Source: Apophysomyces variabilis
Lineage: Eukaryota > Mucoromycota > Mucoromycetes > Mucorales > Mucoraceae
Direction of reading: 5' to 3'
DNA: 64,000 nucleotides
Assembly (NCBI GenBank): GCA_002749535.1
Contig: MZZL01000375.1
Span: 62,001 to 126,000, forward strand
How positions within the stretch are numbered: the stretch's first letter is position 1; each line of letters opens with the position of its first letter. A model generated the notes under the pieces. It saw only the letters and a list, made by a program, of their open reading frames with translations. It was not told where the DNA came from and searched no databases. Below are positions 46,410-56,343 of the stretch, one piece after another. A program made the position numbers and the translations under genes.

Positions 46410-47580
46410 ATGCGAAAATCTGGGCTGGCAAGAGCATTGGCCCACCTGACTACAGCACGCATGAATAGTGAGTTTGTGTGGCTTATTTATGGGACCTACT
46501 TCTTGTTAGCAGGAAAATTAGGGTTTCGGCAGCACTTGATCGAAAATGTTAGAGGAGGATTTGACTATAGATCGAATCCGGTTAAACAACATAACAAATC
46601 AATTTCTGGAAGGCATCAGGGCTACCATTATAACCGCGAGTCTTAGGGGGCCATATACCACGTCTCCATGGAATGACGCAGGACATTTTGTCTGCACTGC
46701 CAAGGTGATCTAACCATGCTGTACAGCGAGTACATCTGTTCTGACGTAAAAAAAGCGAATCTCAGATCATGTAGAGTCTAATGTGCCGAAGAGACGTAAA
46801 TCTGAACAAGAGCAAGAGCGCAGCCAAGAATCAGAAGAAGTGCCACAGCAAGAAAAGGTTGCAGAAGATACCATAGACGCATCGCCTGAACGTACAAAAA
46901 GGGAAGAAAGAGTCGAATCTGAAAGCGACAAAGACAGCACAAAAATACCAGCGGAAGGTGCAGAGAAAGCGGACAGTGATGAAAGCAACAAGCAGGATGA
47001 ACCGAAATCTGACGGATCTAAGTCTGCTGCGGCAGCGGCGCCGACCACGACCACGGACGAGGATAGTACATTGCCATATGCCCCTTTCGATACCACGACA
47101 AGTGATTCTAGTCACAGTAATCCAAAGTCCTCTACCCTTCCAAGCGTCTCAACAGCATCTACCTTTGGAAGCAGTACTTCGCCTTACGATGCGTTACTAC
47201 CTTTGGAGCGCAGTGGAAGTAGTAGCAGAAGTAGGACAGGGAACTCGTCCTCCCTTTCGGGGCATTCTCTTTCTGGACATTCTCTTTCGGCCAATTCTTT
47301 ATCGGCGCACTCGCTGTCCGCACACTCTTTGTCCGCACACTCTTTGTCCGCACACTCTTTGTCTGCACACTCTCTCTCAGCGCATTCTCTTTCTGCCCAT
47401 TCTCTTTCAGGGACAATGACAACGGATAGTGAGGCTACCTTACCTTACGATCCCTTGGAAGCTGTGCAGCCAGGTCCTGCAGGAGCTGGTACCCTCGGAT
47501 CAGACTCTACCAGAGATGAAAGTACATTGTCATATGACGCATTTTCCATAGCTGATAGCCGATCAAGCAATCATGAATAA
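46410..47580 (+). CDS. Disordered Ser-rich protein with HSLSA tandem repeats (5' end uncertain)
   Basis: The main exon is open from about 46750 to TAA at 47578-47580. No ATG lies in frame before the repeat region, so an upstream exon is required. One phase-compatible option is ATG at 46410 to a GTGAGT donor at 46468, joined to the CTCAG acceptor ending at 46765. Most of the protein is low complexity: Glu/Lys-rich N-part (KRRKSEQEQERSQES), Ala/Thr-rich middle, then ten tandem five-residue units (consensus A-H-S-L-S). A second short motif recurs four times with variation: STLPYAPF, STSPYDALLPLE, ATLPYDPLE and STLSYDAFS. No known domain, signal peptide or membrane helix is visible in the main exon. 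Confidence 0.5.
47260..47409 (+). repeat. Coding minisatellite, 10 x 15 bp (AHSLS units)
   Basis: Ten consecutive 15-bp units encoding two GHSLS, one ANSLS and seven AHSLS. Several central units are nearly identical in DNA, a sign of recent copy-number change, while outer units differ at synonymous sites. The tract keeps multiple frames open on both strands, producing spurious open frames. Confidence 0.95.
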
Positions 47581-48020
47581 AAAGACATAATGCATCACAT
47601 ATATCTTTTTCCAAGGATATATCTTCTAGATACAGCTGTTTTCCTTGTCCGTAATGCGCATAACATGGAACAGAATACGTTGATAGATGGCTGTGGTATT
47701 ATTGCAATGCCCAGGAGAAAGTCTATACATACCTAGATACTAGAACCTTAAAGACAAGTTTAGCAAAGACCTTAATACAAAGGGGATCATAGATTTGTGG
47801 CGTTTAATTTCGATAAAAATACAGTGTAATAGAACTCAATAACTAAAAACGCACTATTGCATCCACTCCGTTATTGTGGAAGAAACAGTAACCAGTAACC
47901 AAGCAGCTGCAGGTGGCGGCCTTTGAAATCCAAATACGGCAACACGGGACTGTTAAATTTCCCTTACCATTTTCAACGATCGGGTGTTCAAAGGCTTTGT
48001 GCTCTTCTTCATCGACACTA
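47581..48020. other. Intergenic stretch before SART1
   Basis: No coding signal. It holds the 3' flank of the repeat protein and the promoter of SART1. Confidence 0.55.
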
Positions 48021-50319
48021 ATGGCAGAGTCACTCTCTTTAGAGGAATCGAAGTAAGTAAATATTACAATTACGGATATCTTGGTTTATTAATGCTATTC
48101 TCTACTTGGATAGTGCTTTGCGAGCCAAATTAGGACTTCCTGCTCTCGAGGAAGCAACTGTTGATCCTGAGGAAGAAGCCTACGATAATTATCAAAGGAT
48201 CAAGGAAGAGCAACAAAGGGAAGCTAAAGCGCAGGAGATTAAAAAAAAAGCTGAAAAGTATGGTTTAGCATTGTTATGTCATTGGCAAGATATACTCATT
48301 CTCTTTCAATAGGATCAGAAATCGTCGAAAGAATGCCGAAAAGCTTCAAGGAAAAGGGCTCGGTGAAGAAAGCGATGAAGATAGTAGCGCTCTCAGTTGG
48401 ATTAGGAAGAGCCGTCAACGTGAAAAACAATTAGCAGAGAAACGTGCTCGTGAGCAAGCTGAAATGGACCAGACTTTCGAGACCTACGATGCCGCTCATC
48501 TCACTGGTTTGAAAGTTGGCCACGACATTTCCGAATTCACCGAGGGAGGCGAGATGATTCTGACGTTGAAGGATCGCGGCGTGCTAGACGATGACGAAGA
48601 AGGAGGGGATGAACTTACTAATATCCAGGTGGAAGAGCGCGAAAAATTGCGAACCAACCTTGAGAACAAAAAGAAAAAACCAGGATATAACCCTTATGAC
48701 GATGAGGATACGTATTTGGGTGGCGCTAAGAAGAGCATTCTTCCAGATTATGAAGATAAAGAAGGTCCACAGGGATTTACGATTGGAAAAGGTGGCAGCA
48801 TCCGTGTAAAAGATGAGGATGATGAACCCACCGTATCCGAAAAATTGAAAGCTCAGACGTTAGCTTACGAGAAAATGCAAGAAATTAAAGATTACTATAC
48901 CCAGGAAGAAGTTAACCTGTCCTTTAAGAAGCCAAAAAAGAAGAAGAAGAAAATTAGAAAGAAAGTTACAGAAGAAGAGCCTGCAGAAGAACCTTTAGAA
49001 GCTCCTGCAAATGGGTCGAACAATACGGATAAAGATGCTGAATCTACAAATCAAAGCACAGCCGAAGAAACTCGAACAATCGATACTGATGCTAATTTTG
49101 TCGACGACGATGACTTGCAGGAAGCCCTATCAAAGGCACGACGGGCAGCTAACAAAGAACGACAGAAGCTGGTGAAAAAAATGACACCAGAAGAGATTGC
49201 AAGGAGCCTCGCAGAAAGTCGAATGCAGGAAGATGACGAAGACGAAGAAGGTGGCATGGTTTTGTCAGAAATGTCAGAGTTTGTCAATTCTTTAGGCACT
49301 GAGCCAGCGTTCGTTCGGGAACCGACACGGCGAGAGGAGAGTGCAGTGTACAGAGGAGACGCTACTACAAAACGTCAGGTTGATGCACAAAGAGTAACCA
49401 TTGCACAAGAAGAGGAAGAGGAAGAAGACGTTACTGAAGAGCAGACTGTTTCAGAGGAGGCTACTCCTCCTAAAGCAGCAAAAGTGGATGAAACACCTGT
49501 TCTGGAAGAACCACTCGTTAGCGGTGGTCTTGCAGCAACCCTTTCTTTGCTAAGCCAAAAAGGTAAGTGTTAATTGCTACATATATGCTTTCATGCTAAT
49601 GTTTTATTAATAGGATTTATTGCTAAACCAACTGAAGAGCAAATTGCTAAAGACAAACAGACGGCTGAACGATTAAGGTGGCTAGCGGAAGAGAGAAAGC
49701 GGGAACAGCAACGTGAACGTGAGAGAGAACGAGAAAAAGAGAGGCGTAGAGAACGAGATGGTGGTCGAGGTCGCGAACGCGATCGTGACAGAGAAAGGGA
49801 GAGAGAACGTGAAAGAGAGAGAGAAAGAGAAGCCGAAGAACGTGAGCGCTTACGAGAATTCCAGCAACGCATGGAGAATTACAAACCAGATGTGAAACTA
49901 GAATATGTCGATGAGTATGGACGAACGATGAATACCAAAGAGGTAAGGTAATTCGAAGATGACGGAACAGAAAACTCACAGTCTGTTTTTTTTCTTGAAA
50001 GGCTTTCCGTTTCATGTCACACAAATTCCATGGAAAGACTTCTGGAAAAGCGAAAACAGAAAAGCGACTGCAGAAAATTGAAGAAGAGCTTAAGCTAAAT
50101 ACGATGAGTAGTACCGACACTCCACATAATTTGGCAAGCGCATTACTGAATCGGCAACAACGTACTGGCAGTGCACATGTGGTACTAAGTGTGGGTAATC
50201 GAGGTGTTCCTACTACTACTCAGCTGGACTTGAAGGAACAAGGAAGTGGCAAAACTGTTAAACGTAAAAAGACCAAAGAAAGCGAAGATGACGAGGGTCG
50301 CAGCAAAAAGAAGCGTTAG
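48021..50319 (+). CDS. SNU66: U4/U6.U5 tri-snRNP protein SART1/Snu66
   Basis: Tri-snRNP-specific splicing factor needed for spliceosome activation. Exon 1 (MAESLSLEESN) ends at a GTAAGT donor and joins ALRAKLGLPALEE. Family blocks follow in order: SALSWIRKSRQREKQLAEKRA, YDAAHLTGLKVGHDISEF, EMILTLKDRGVLDDDEEG, YNPYDDEDTYLGGAKKSIL, YTQEEVNLSFKKPKKKKKK, MVLSEMSEFVNSLG and GGLAATLSLLSQKG. The next exon carries a long Arg/Glu/Asp (RERE/RD) tract (49690-49850), more usual at the N-terminus of animal SART1. The C-terminal blocks are VKLEYVDEYGRTMNTKEAF, then RFMSHKFHGKTSGKAKTEKR. It ends with a Lys-rich tail (SKKKR, TAG). Confidence 0.93.
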
Positions 50320-50949
50320 ACATATTGACATGATTTGTTTATTCCACAGAAACAATGGTAACTTTTTTTGGGTTTACGATTGTTAACTGTTCATGGAAAA
50401 TGGATTGATGTTGAGTCATGTTTGTGGGCTTGTGGGTGTCATGTGGTGTTATTGTCAACTTTCCAGACAGATAAAAGGTACGAATGTACATGGTCAACAC
50501 AAAGGCTGCTTCAGCACCACAATGCATAAATCAGTTATGAAAATGCACAGAACTTTCATCCTGCTAGCAAATACGGTCTTATCTCAAAGAAAGAAAATGC
50601 ATTGGCTTGTCAGTTTCAGGACAGGTTGGGAAGATGATGGTCTTCTCACATGTCAGATTTCATACAATAGTAAAATCTTGGTTCATCCTGCAGAAGAGTT
50701 AGTTCCTTCCATCTTGTTTGCTAATGCAGGAAAGGTGCCATGAGTGTCAGATGAAATAGGTATCAAAGCACGACCAATTGCGGTAAAGGGGGTTCCTGAA
50801 CTAGTACTTATGCTGGTCCTACGACACTATCACAAATCAAGCGCTGTCGCCAGAAGTTGATGACGACAGACACTTAGGAAAACAGAACAACGGGTTAAGC
50901 TGCTTTTTGTCTCCCTCTCTCACTTCCCCCTTTTTATTTTGTTCCTTAC
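50320..50949. other. Intergenic stretch between SART1 and the PH-domain gene
   Basis: An open frame at 50393-50743 has no recognisable features and lies in the SART1 3' flank. A pyrimidine-rich segment precedes the ATG at 50950. Confidence 0.5.
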
Positions 50950-52833
50950 ATGCTCCATCATCGTCAGGCCAGTTCGCCAACGCCAATGGCACCTAGACGA
51001 GATGTGTCCTCGCTAGTGTCAAAATATAGTCAAGAGATTCCTGCAACTGCACCTGTGTTTGAAGGTCATTTATATTTGCGTACAGAAAAGAAGCAGTGGC
51101 AGTGGCGTCTGTTTCGTTTTGATGGTTCTTCGTTCACTTGTCTCTCCACACGTAAAGTTAAATTACCGCCCAATACGGCAGTGGATGTCCAGGACGACCT
51201 GCAATTTAGTTTTATGCATGCTTCACCCTCTTATGCGTCGCTTACATCTCCGCTATTAGCAACACCTAAAGAATCCCTGCTTCATGAGACAGCGCCCTTA
51301 GCTAGCTATTATCAACTACCTATCTTTACCGTTGATGTCACAAATATCTCAGCCGTCTCACTTCTCAAACGATCTAAGAAAAGCAACGGATTGTTCTCCT
51401 CTTCTGCACGTCCTTCTAGATGTTTCTGTATCCGGACGTTTGATGACCAATGCTATGTCATGAAAGCACAGAAACAGAAAGACTTGGAAAGATGGGTCTT
51501 TGTCCTCACCAAAATGCTACAATTTGCACAAGCTATCCGCCGGCAGTTGACCAGACAATCAGTAAACTATTCGTCATCTTTGGTGAACCCAACCAAAACC
51601 CACGACCATGGTTCTCTTACACGCATCACTGCACCTCCTAATACGGCTATCCCCGCCATTGCACTGATGACAGCTCCCCTACAGGTACCTAACAAACATG
51701 ATACTTTGACATACGACCAAAAATATCAGACACCAGCCTTATCCAGTGAGAAGAAGCAATGGATCGATGAATGGAGAAAATCCTTAGCCGAGTTAATTGC
51801 CTATGATCCCAATATCAAAGTTAGCCCACCTCCAATCGAGCCTATCCCAGACGATGATAAGATGAGTATGCTCAGTGGAATGACAAGTGTTAGCAAGCGT
51901 GAACGACCACGGAGGCGGAGCACAGCAGGCTCGCTTCGGTCTTACAGGTCTCTCTCAAGACGTGTGAGTACTGTTTCAATGCATGAAAAAGAAATGCGAG
52001 AGCCACGACCAGGGAAACTGAAAAAAAAGCGATCAGATGATGTCAAGAATTGGATCGAACCCGTTCATCGTATCAACAAAGAGAATGACATCAAACGTTC
52101 GACTTCCCAGCAATCTGTACGTCTCGTTCGTTCAATGAACCGAAAACCAATGATCCAACGCGTTGCATCCGTACGAACGCCTTCTTCATCGCCTGAGATC
52201 TATGATATAGACTTTTTCCAGGACGTGGCAACAACTTATACCCGTGAGTCAGAATCCAGGTCAAAGCTACCAACCATCCGGTACCATTCTTCCATTCGAG
52301 GAAAACATATACAAGTGGTGCATGGTCATGGTAATGGTAGCAGCGATAGCAAGTCATGTGACAAGAAGGCAGGGAGTATATCCAGGCGAGCATCTATGCC
52401 TTTGGAAGGTTTCCACAACTTAATTGGAGATGAGGACCCTCTTTGTACCATGTCTCCCCTGCAAAGCCTTTCAAAGACAGAAAATGCAATCGCTCTGATG
52501 GCAGAAAAGAAAGAAGACGAGGAAATGAGTCTGGCAGATCTCCAACGAAATTTAAAGCGTGCCCACCGGCGAGAGTCATGGGGTCACACGAGATCGCCTT
52601 CGGCATCCACTATTTTGGACATTCAAAAACTACAGAAGCGGCAGCAACAACCAACACTGATGCATATACAACAATCATACCCATATGCTTGTGGCTCAGC
52701 ATTTGCTGCTCCTGCTGTACCTCCTGTGAACATCCCAATTGGCGAGCCATCCTGTTGGTATTTACCTATGTTTGATAGCATCGAGAAAGAGAACATGCGT
52801 GTACAACATCAACGTGGTAAATTAGTTAGCTAG
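50950..52833 (+). CDS. PH-domain protein, single exon
   Basis: A 627-aa frame beginning MLHHRQASSPTPMAPRRD. A PH domain spans about residues 38-200. It starts FEGHLYLRTEKKQWQWRLFR, with an insert between the strands, then CFCIRTFDDQCYVMKAQKQK and the closing helix LERWVFVLTKMLQFAQ with the conserved Trp. The remainder is basic and Ser-rich (RRRSTAGSLRSYRSLSRRVS), probably disordered, with many possible phosphorylation sites. A short helix EEMSLADLQRNLKRAHRRE lies near the C-terminus. It is likely a membrane- or phosphoinositide-associated adaptor. No GAP, GEF or kinase domain is seen. Confidence 0.72.
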   Translation: MLHHRQASSPTPMAPRRDVSSLVSKYSQEIPATAPVFEGHLYLRTEKKQWQWRLFRFDGSSFTCLSTRKVKLPPNTAVDVQDDLQFSFMHASPSYASLTSPLLATPKESLLHETAPLASYYQLPIFTVDVTNISAVSLLKRSKKSNGLFSSSARPSRCFCIRTFDDQCYVMKAQKQKDLERWVFVLTKMLQFAQAIRRQLTRQSVNYSSSLVNPTKTHDHGSLTRITAPPNTAIPAIALMTAPLQVPNKHDTLTYDQKYQTPALSSEKKQWIDEWRKSLAELIAYDPNIKVSPPPIEPIPDDDKMSMLSGMTSVSKRERPRRRSTAGSLRSYRSLSRRVSTVSMHEKEMREPRPGKLKKKRSDDVKNWIEPVHRINKENDIKRSTSQQSVRLVRSMNRKPMIQRVASVRTPSSSPEIYDIDFFQDVATTYTRESESRSKLPTIRYHSSIRGKHIQVVHGHGNGSSDSKSCDKKAGSISRRASMPLEGFHNLIGDEDPLCTMSPLQSLSKTENAIALMAEKKEDEEMSLADLQRNLKRAHRRESWGHTRSPSASTILDIQKLQKRQQQPTLMHIQQSYPYACGSAFAAPAVPPVNIPIGEPSCWYLPMFDSIEKENMRVQHQRGKLVS

Positions 52834-54320
52834 AGAGCAAAGAAAAGCGAGTAAATTGGGCATAAGTAACTAACTTATAGGTCGTAGTAGCCAGTGCAAA
52901 GATGGCCACGTATCATAATACGAGGCCTCAGTCATTTATGACGGCAGCTCCTCACCTCGAAAACCAACGAGACCGACGATCAATGGATGTAATCGCCAGC
53001 TGTCACAAAGGATCAAATTGATCACCCTGCAGCTGTTCACAAAACGTATTTTTGTTTTTGTGCAGTTTGTTTATTCCCTTTAGTCTTTCTCCTTTCTCGT
53101 TTTAACTGCTTTCTTATTAATTTGTTAATAATGATAACAAAACTATAATAGCAATAATATAGTAATGGCTGTCTACAAAGTGCAAGCTAGTCTAGTTAGG
53201 ATGGATGAACAGTAGGTGTTGAACTTGATGTATTGTAGCAGGAGGAGTGTAAAGTCAACAAGAAAAACCTAAAAGCACGATCCTATCGTTGGGAAATGGA
53301 ACGTCCATTTCAAGAAACATTGTTCATGGACCATTCTTACAATGTTGTTCTGTGGTAACAAAGCCTTGTTTTTCTGTTCAGCAAGAGAAACTAAAATACC
53401 TGAGATCTTTTTACTTTCCTTTCAGTTACAAGATATCTTTGTAACCACCAAGGATTCACATGGAGCAACCTGATTATGAAGATATTTCCGTTGAATATAG
53501 CCAGGTTCCAACTATGCTACTTAGGGAAGGGATTCATGTATCGATGATACAAAATAGAGAAAAATCGACGATCTTGAGATATGCTTCACAGGAAATACAA
53601 TATGTTCTTCGCTAAGCTGCGTGTCCTCAATGGCATCAACGGAAGAAAAAGAAAATGATTCCACCGCAATCCACTATCGGAGTGTGTGCCAGACTGGAAT
53701 CGAGAATGCAGATTGGACAGAGATTTTATCATCGGTAAAATGAAAGCTGCAGTATACATGGTCGTCGTCTAAAGCTTGCTAATCAAGAAGGATATGTATT
53801 CTGGCGTCAGCACTGTGGTTTTTCCTGCAATTATTGGTGTCAGTTATACATAAACCATGAATTAGTATGCAGATTTGTCAAACGCAACAACAACAGGTGT
53901 GAGCACAATGTTCGTTGTGAACGCCTGCCACATCAAAGATAAGGCACCAAGCACAAGAAATGATCCACTCTTGTGGAATGTCGACACCGGAATTCAACCT
54001 CATGGTACAACGCATCCTAACCGATATGCAACGAGGCTTCATTGTTGTTCTTGAATGTGGCCCATCGGTTTCCATTGAAAACACGTTCGTCAAGCGCATC
54101 GCCAACAACAAACTATCTCTTGGGAACACGAGGTCCATCACAGTGAAATCTCTGAAACCCATGTAGAGCATGCAATCACTGTGAGACAGACTGACAAAGA
54201 TGAAGGCAGTTGAGTCCTCAAATGTCAAACTGGGTCGCAGTTTAAAATGCTCGTATGTGCGCATTCGTAAAACGCGCGCAGGCACCATGCTTTGGCCTGC
54301 ATTTCATTGCCTGACAGTTC
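52834..54320. other. Gene-poor stretch
   Basis: An AT-rich 3' flank (53100-53165) followed by about 1 kb with nothing recognised. Overlapping open frames on both strands at 53878-54288 cannot be assigned and have no family features. They may belong to the decayed gene that follows. Confidence 0.45.
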
Positions 54321-56343
54321 TTGCAAATTGTTGCTATGGAAGCTGTCGATGTGTTCACTTGTTTGTTGTGCAGTGGCACAGCGAAAGTAGAGTTTTTTGA
54401 ACGTAAAAAACTGAATAGCCACGTTTGCAACCGCCATGGCGATGCTACGATTCGTGTCATAGATGGGCAGAGCGAGTCTCTCATGCATTTGTGTATCAGT
54501 TAATGCTAATTGAATGTTGTAGATAAAAAGGCCTCTGTTGTAGTTGAGCGAAAGAATGACAGTCTCCAATACCCGGACTGTGATTGTGCCTTCACTGCGC
54601 CCACTGCAAGCGGTTTACGAAGCCATTATCAACGAAGTCATGGTCGAGGTACCAGTGATGGTAAGCTGCAAAAAACGTCCGTCATATACTAGAAAACAAG
54701 CGCTTTCCAAGTGAAACTCGAAAACTATTCTGACGACAGCGACAGCGATGCAGTTGGCATTGATCCTTGCCAAGCACTCCCTAACATTTCAACAATCCCT
54801 GAACTTCCAGAACTACCCAATGTTACCGAAGAAACCTTGGTCAGGAGAGACTACAACGAAGCCATCCTACATGCCCGCCATAAATTGAATGGTGACGAAA
54901 AAGAAAAGAACAAATTATTGTGGATTGTCGATTCCCTGAACTTGCAACCAGTTTCGCTGATCAACTTGCATGGAGTGGAGCAGAACGCCTTAGTACATGA
55001 GTCGATTGTCGCCGATATCATCGAACAGAACTCAAGCCAAAAACAAGCGTACAGCGTATTTTACTTGTCAAACGCCCGTGGGATCATCTCTGACGAGATA
55101 AACGCATCTGCAGCAAATGTAAATCCTAGGGCTTGAAATGGGCGGGCCTTAACCGGTCGGGTCATAACTGGGCCGGGTCAAGATATTGACCCATGGCCTG
55201 CTGGGCTGGCCCAAGATCTTAACCCGAAGCCCGGCACACTATGCCTATCACACTAAGATGGGCCCATTGACCGTTTTACTTATGTCACTCAATTTTATTC
55301 GGTTATAGAATTGGAAGTGAGACTAGTGTCTTGAACGTGATTTTGCAAGGGCTGTACCGCGAAAAGCTGATTGAGCGTCACTACGTCGAACTCTCAGCAG
55401 AAATTGCTGACCTCATAAACCAAGATTGGGAGATTTCCCCACAGATGAAACACGTGTGTGCCCAACTTTTTGCAGGCTGTCTTCTAATCAATACAAGCTC
55501 CATGCATGCACTACTAATAAACTGCATTGAAGCTTATGGGAGAACGAAGGCCGTCGATGCTCACCGGGAAAATTTTGTGAACAAAAACGGTGTGCCACCA
55601 CCTAGCTCCCTTTCACCGACAAGCGCCCGTTATCCCAATATGTGGCCAACGACAATTGAGGACGCAGACGGCCTTAAACTAAGCATTGGTTAACAAAAGC
55701 TGCAGTTTGCTTGTCACTTCAAGCCTACGGATTGACAAGGACATACCTGGCAGCATCGGTGCAACTACTGCGTCGTTTCTCTTAAAGTCAAAGGAAGCTT
55801 CAGTATCAGTAAACATATTTCTTGATATGAAATATGTCGAAAAGCCTATGCATTTGGTTCAAAACCCTGACTAACAAGCTGGCAAATTTTGATATTGTAC
55901 ATCAATTAAGGAAGATACGATCAAAGTATCATGATATATCCAGCTATCTATTATGCCGCTCATCTGGCGCATTTACCAATGATCATCGAAGCCGCCCATA
56001 CACAGTTTTTACGTACTGTGAATACGACAATGGAGAAAACAACGATGGAAAGGTTACTTCTTCATTATTAACGCAGGTGGCATTGGCTATCATAACAGGT
56101 AACTCGCCTATACTCCTCAAGCAAGATGTCGAAGTCCGTTTACAACGCTGCGGGGATGGAAAAATTCGCAGAGTTCTCGAACAAATTCTGATGTTGTACA
56201 CAAACGATGCTGATGAGGTTCGAATCATTGGAAACAAAGCGCTTAACAGGGAGCTCACAACACTTGCTTCAATGATCCAAAATTACATCACGAGAGCTAA
56301 CAGAAACGTCGCGGATGTTGTTATGCACACCTTTCGGAGATAA
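54321..56343 (+). pseudogene. Broken C2H2 zinc-finger gene of unknown family
   Basis: Consecutive plus-strand frames read like parts of one protein of about 600 aa. They are a finger-like FTCLLCSGTAKVEF..LNSHVCNRH, a finger YPDCDCAFTAPTASGLRSHY with QRSH, an acidic block KLENYSDDSDSDAVGIDP, and LLWIVDSLNLQPVSLINLHG. Then come NVILQGLYREKLIERHYVEL, AQLFAGCLLINTSSMHALL, LRIDKDIPGSIG and a last frame ending TLASMIQNYITRANRNVADV with stop at 56343. Most junctions lack phase-compatible splice sites, and at 55680-55700 the frame shifts without an intron. So it appears decayed, or the model is incomplete. The order resembles a domesticated or transposon-borne DNA-binding protein, but no transposase motif was recognised. 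Confidence 0.45.
55129..55232. mobile_element. GC-rich hairpin element (possible short MITE)
   Basis: A GC-rich island of about 104 bp in AT-rich surroundings. It starts GGGCTTGAAATGGGCGGGCC and its reverse complement starts GGGCTTCGGGTTAAGATCTT then GGGCC, so ends and internal GGGCC/GGGTCA motifs are mirrored. Inside it GGGTCAAGATATTGACCC (55175-55192) is a perfect inverted repeat. The end sequence recalls hAT-type non-autonomous elements, but no 8-bp target duplication was found. Confidence 0.45.

Noticed and set aside
46958..47422. Additional open frames on both strands over the HSLSA repeat
   Set aside because: A repeat unit of 15 bp (multiple of three) keeps every frame open; only the Ser-rich plus frame extends sensibly on both sides.
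49591..50120. Minus-strand Ser/Arg/Leu-rich open frames
   Set aside because: Antisense of the Arg/Glu tract in SART1, which is supported by conserved family blocks and clean splicing.
53878..54288. Minus-strand 136-codon frame with Cys-rich end
   Set aside because: No domain, no splice partner, and an equally open plus-strand frame overlaps; neither can be preferred.
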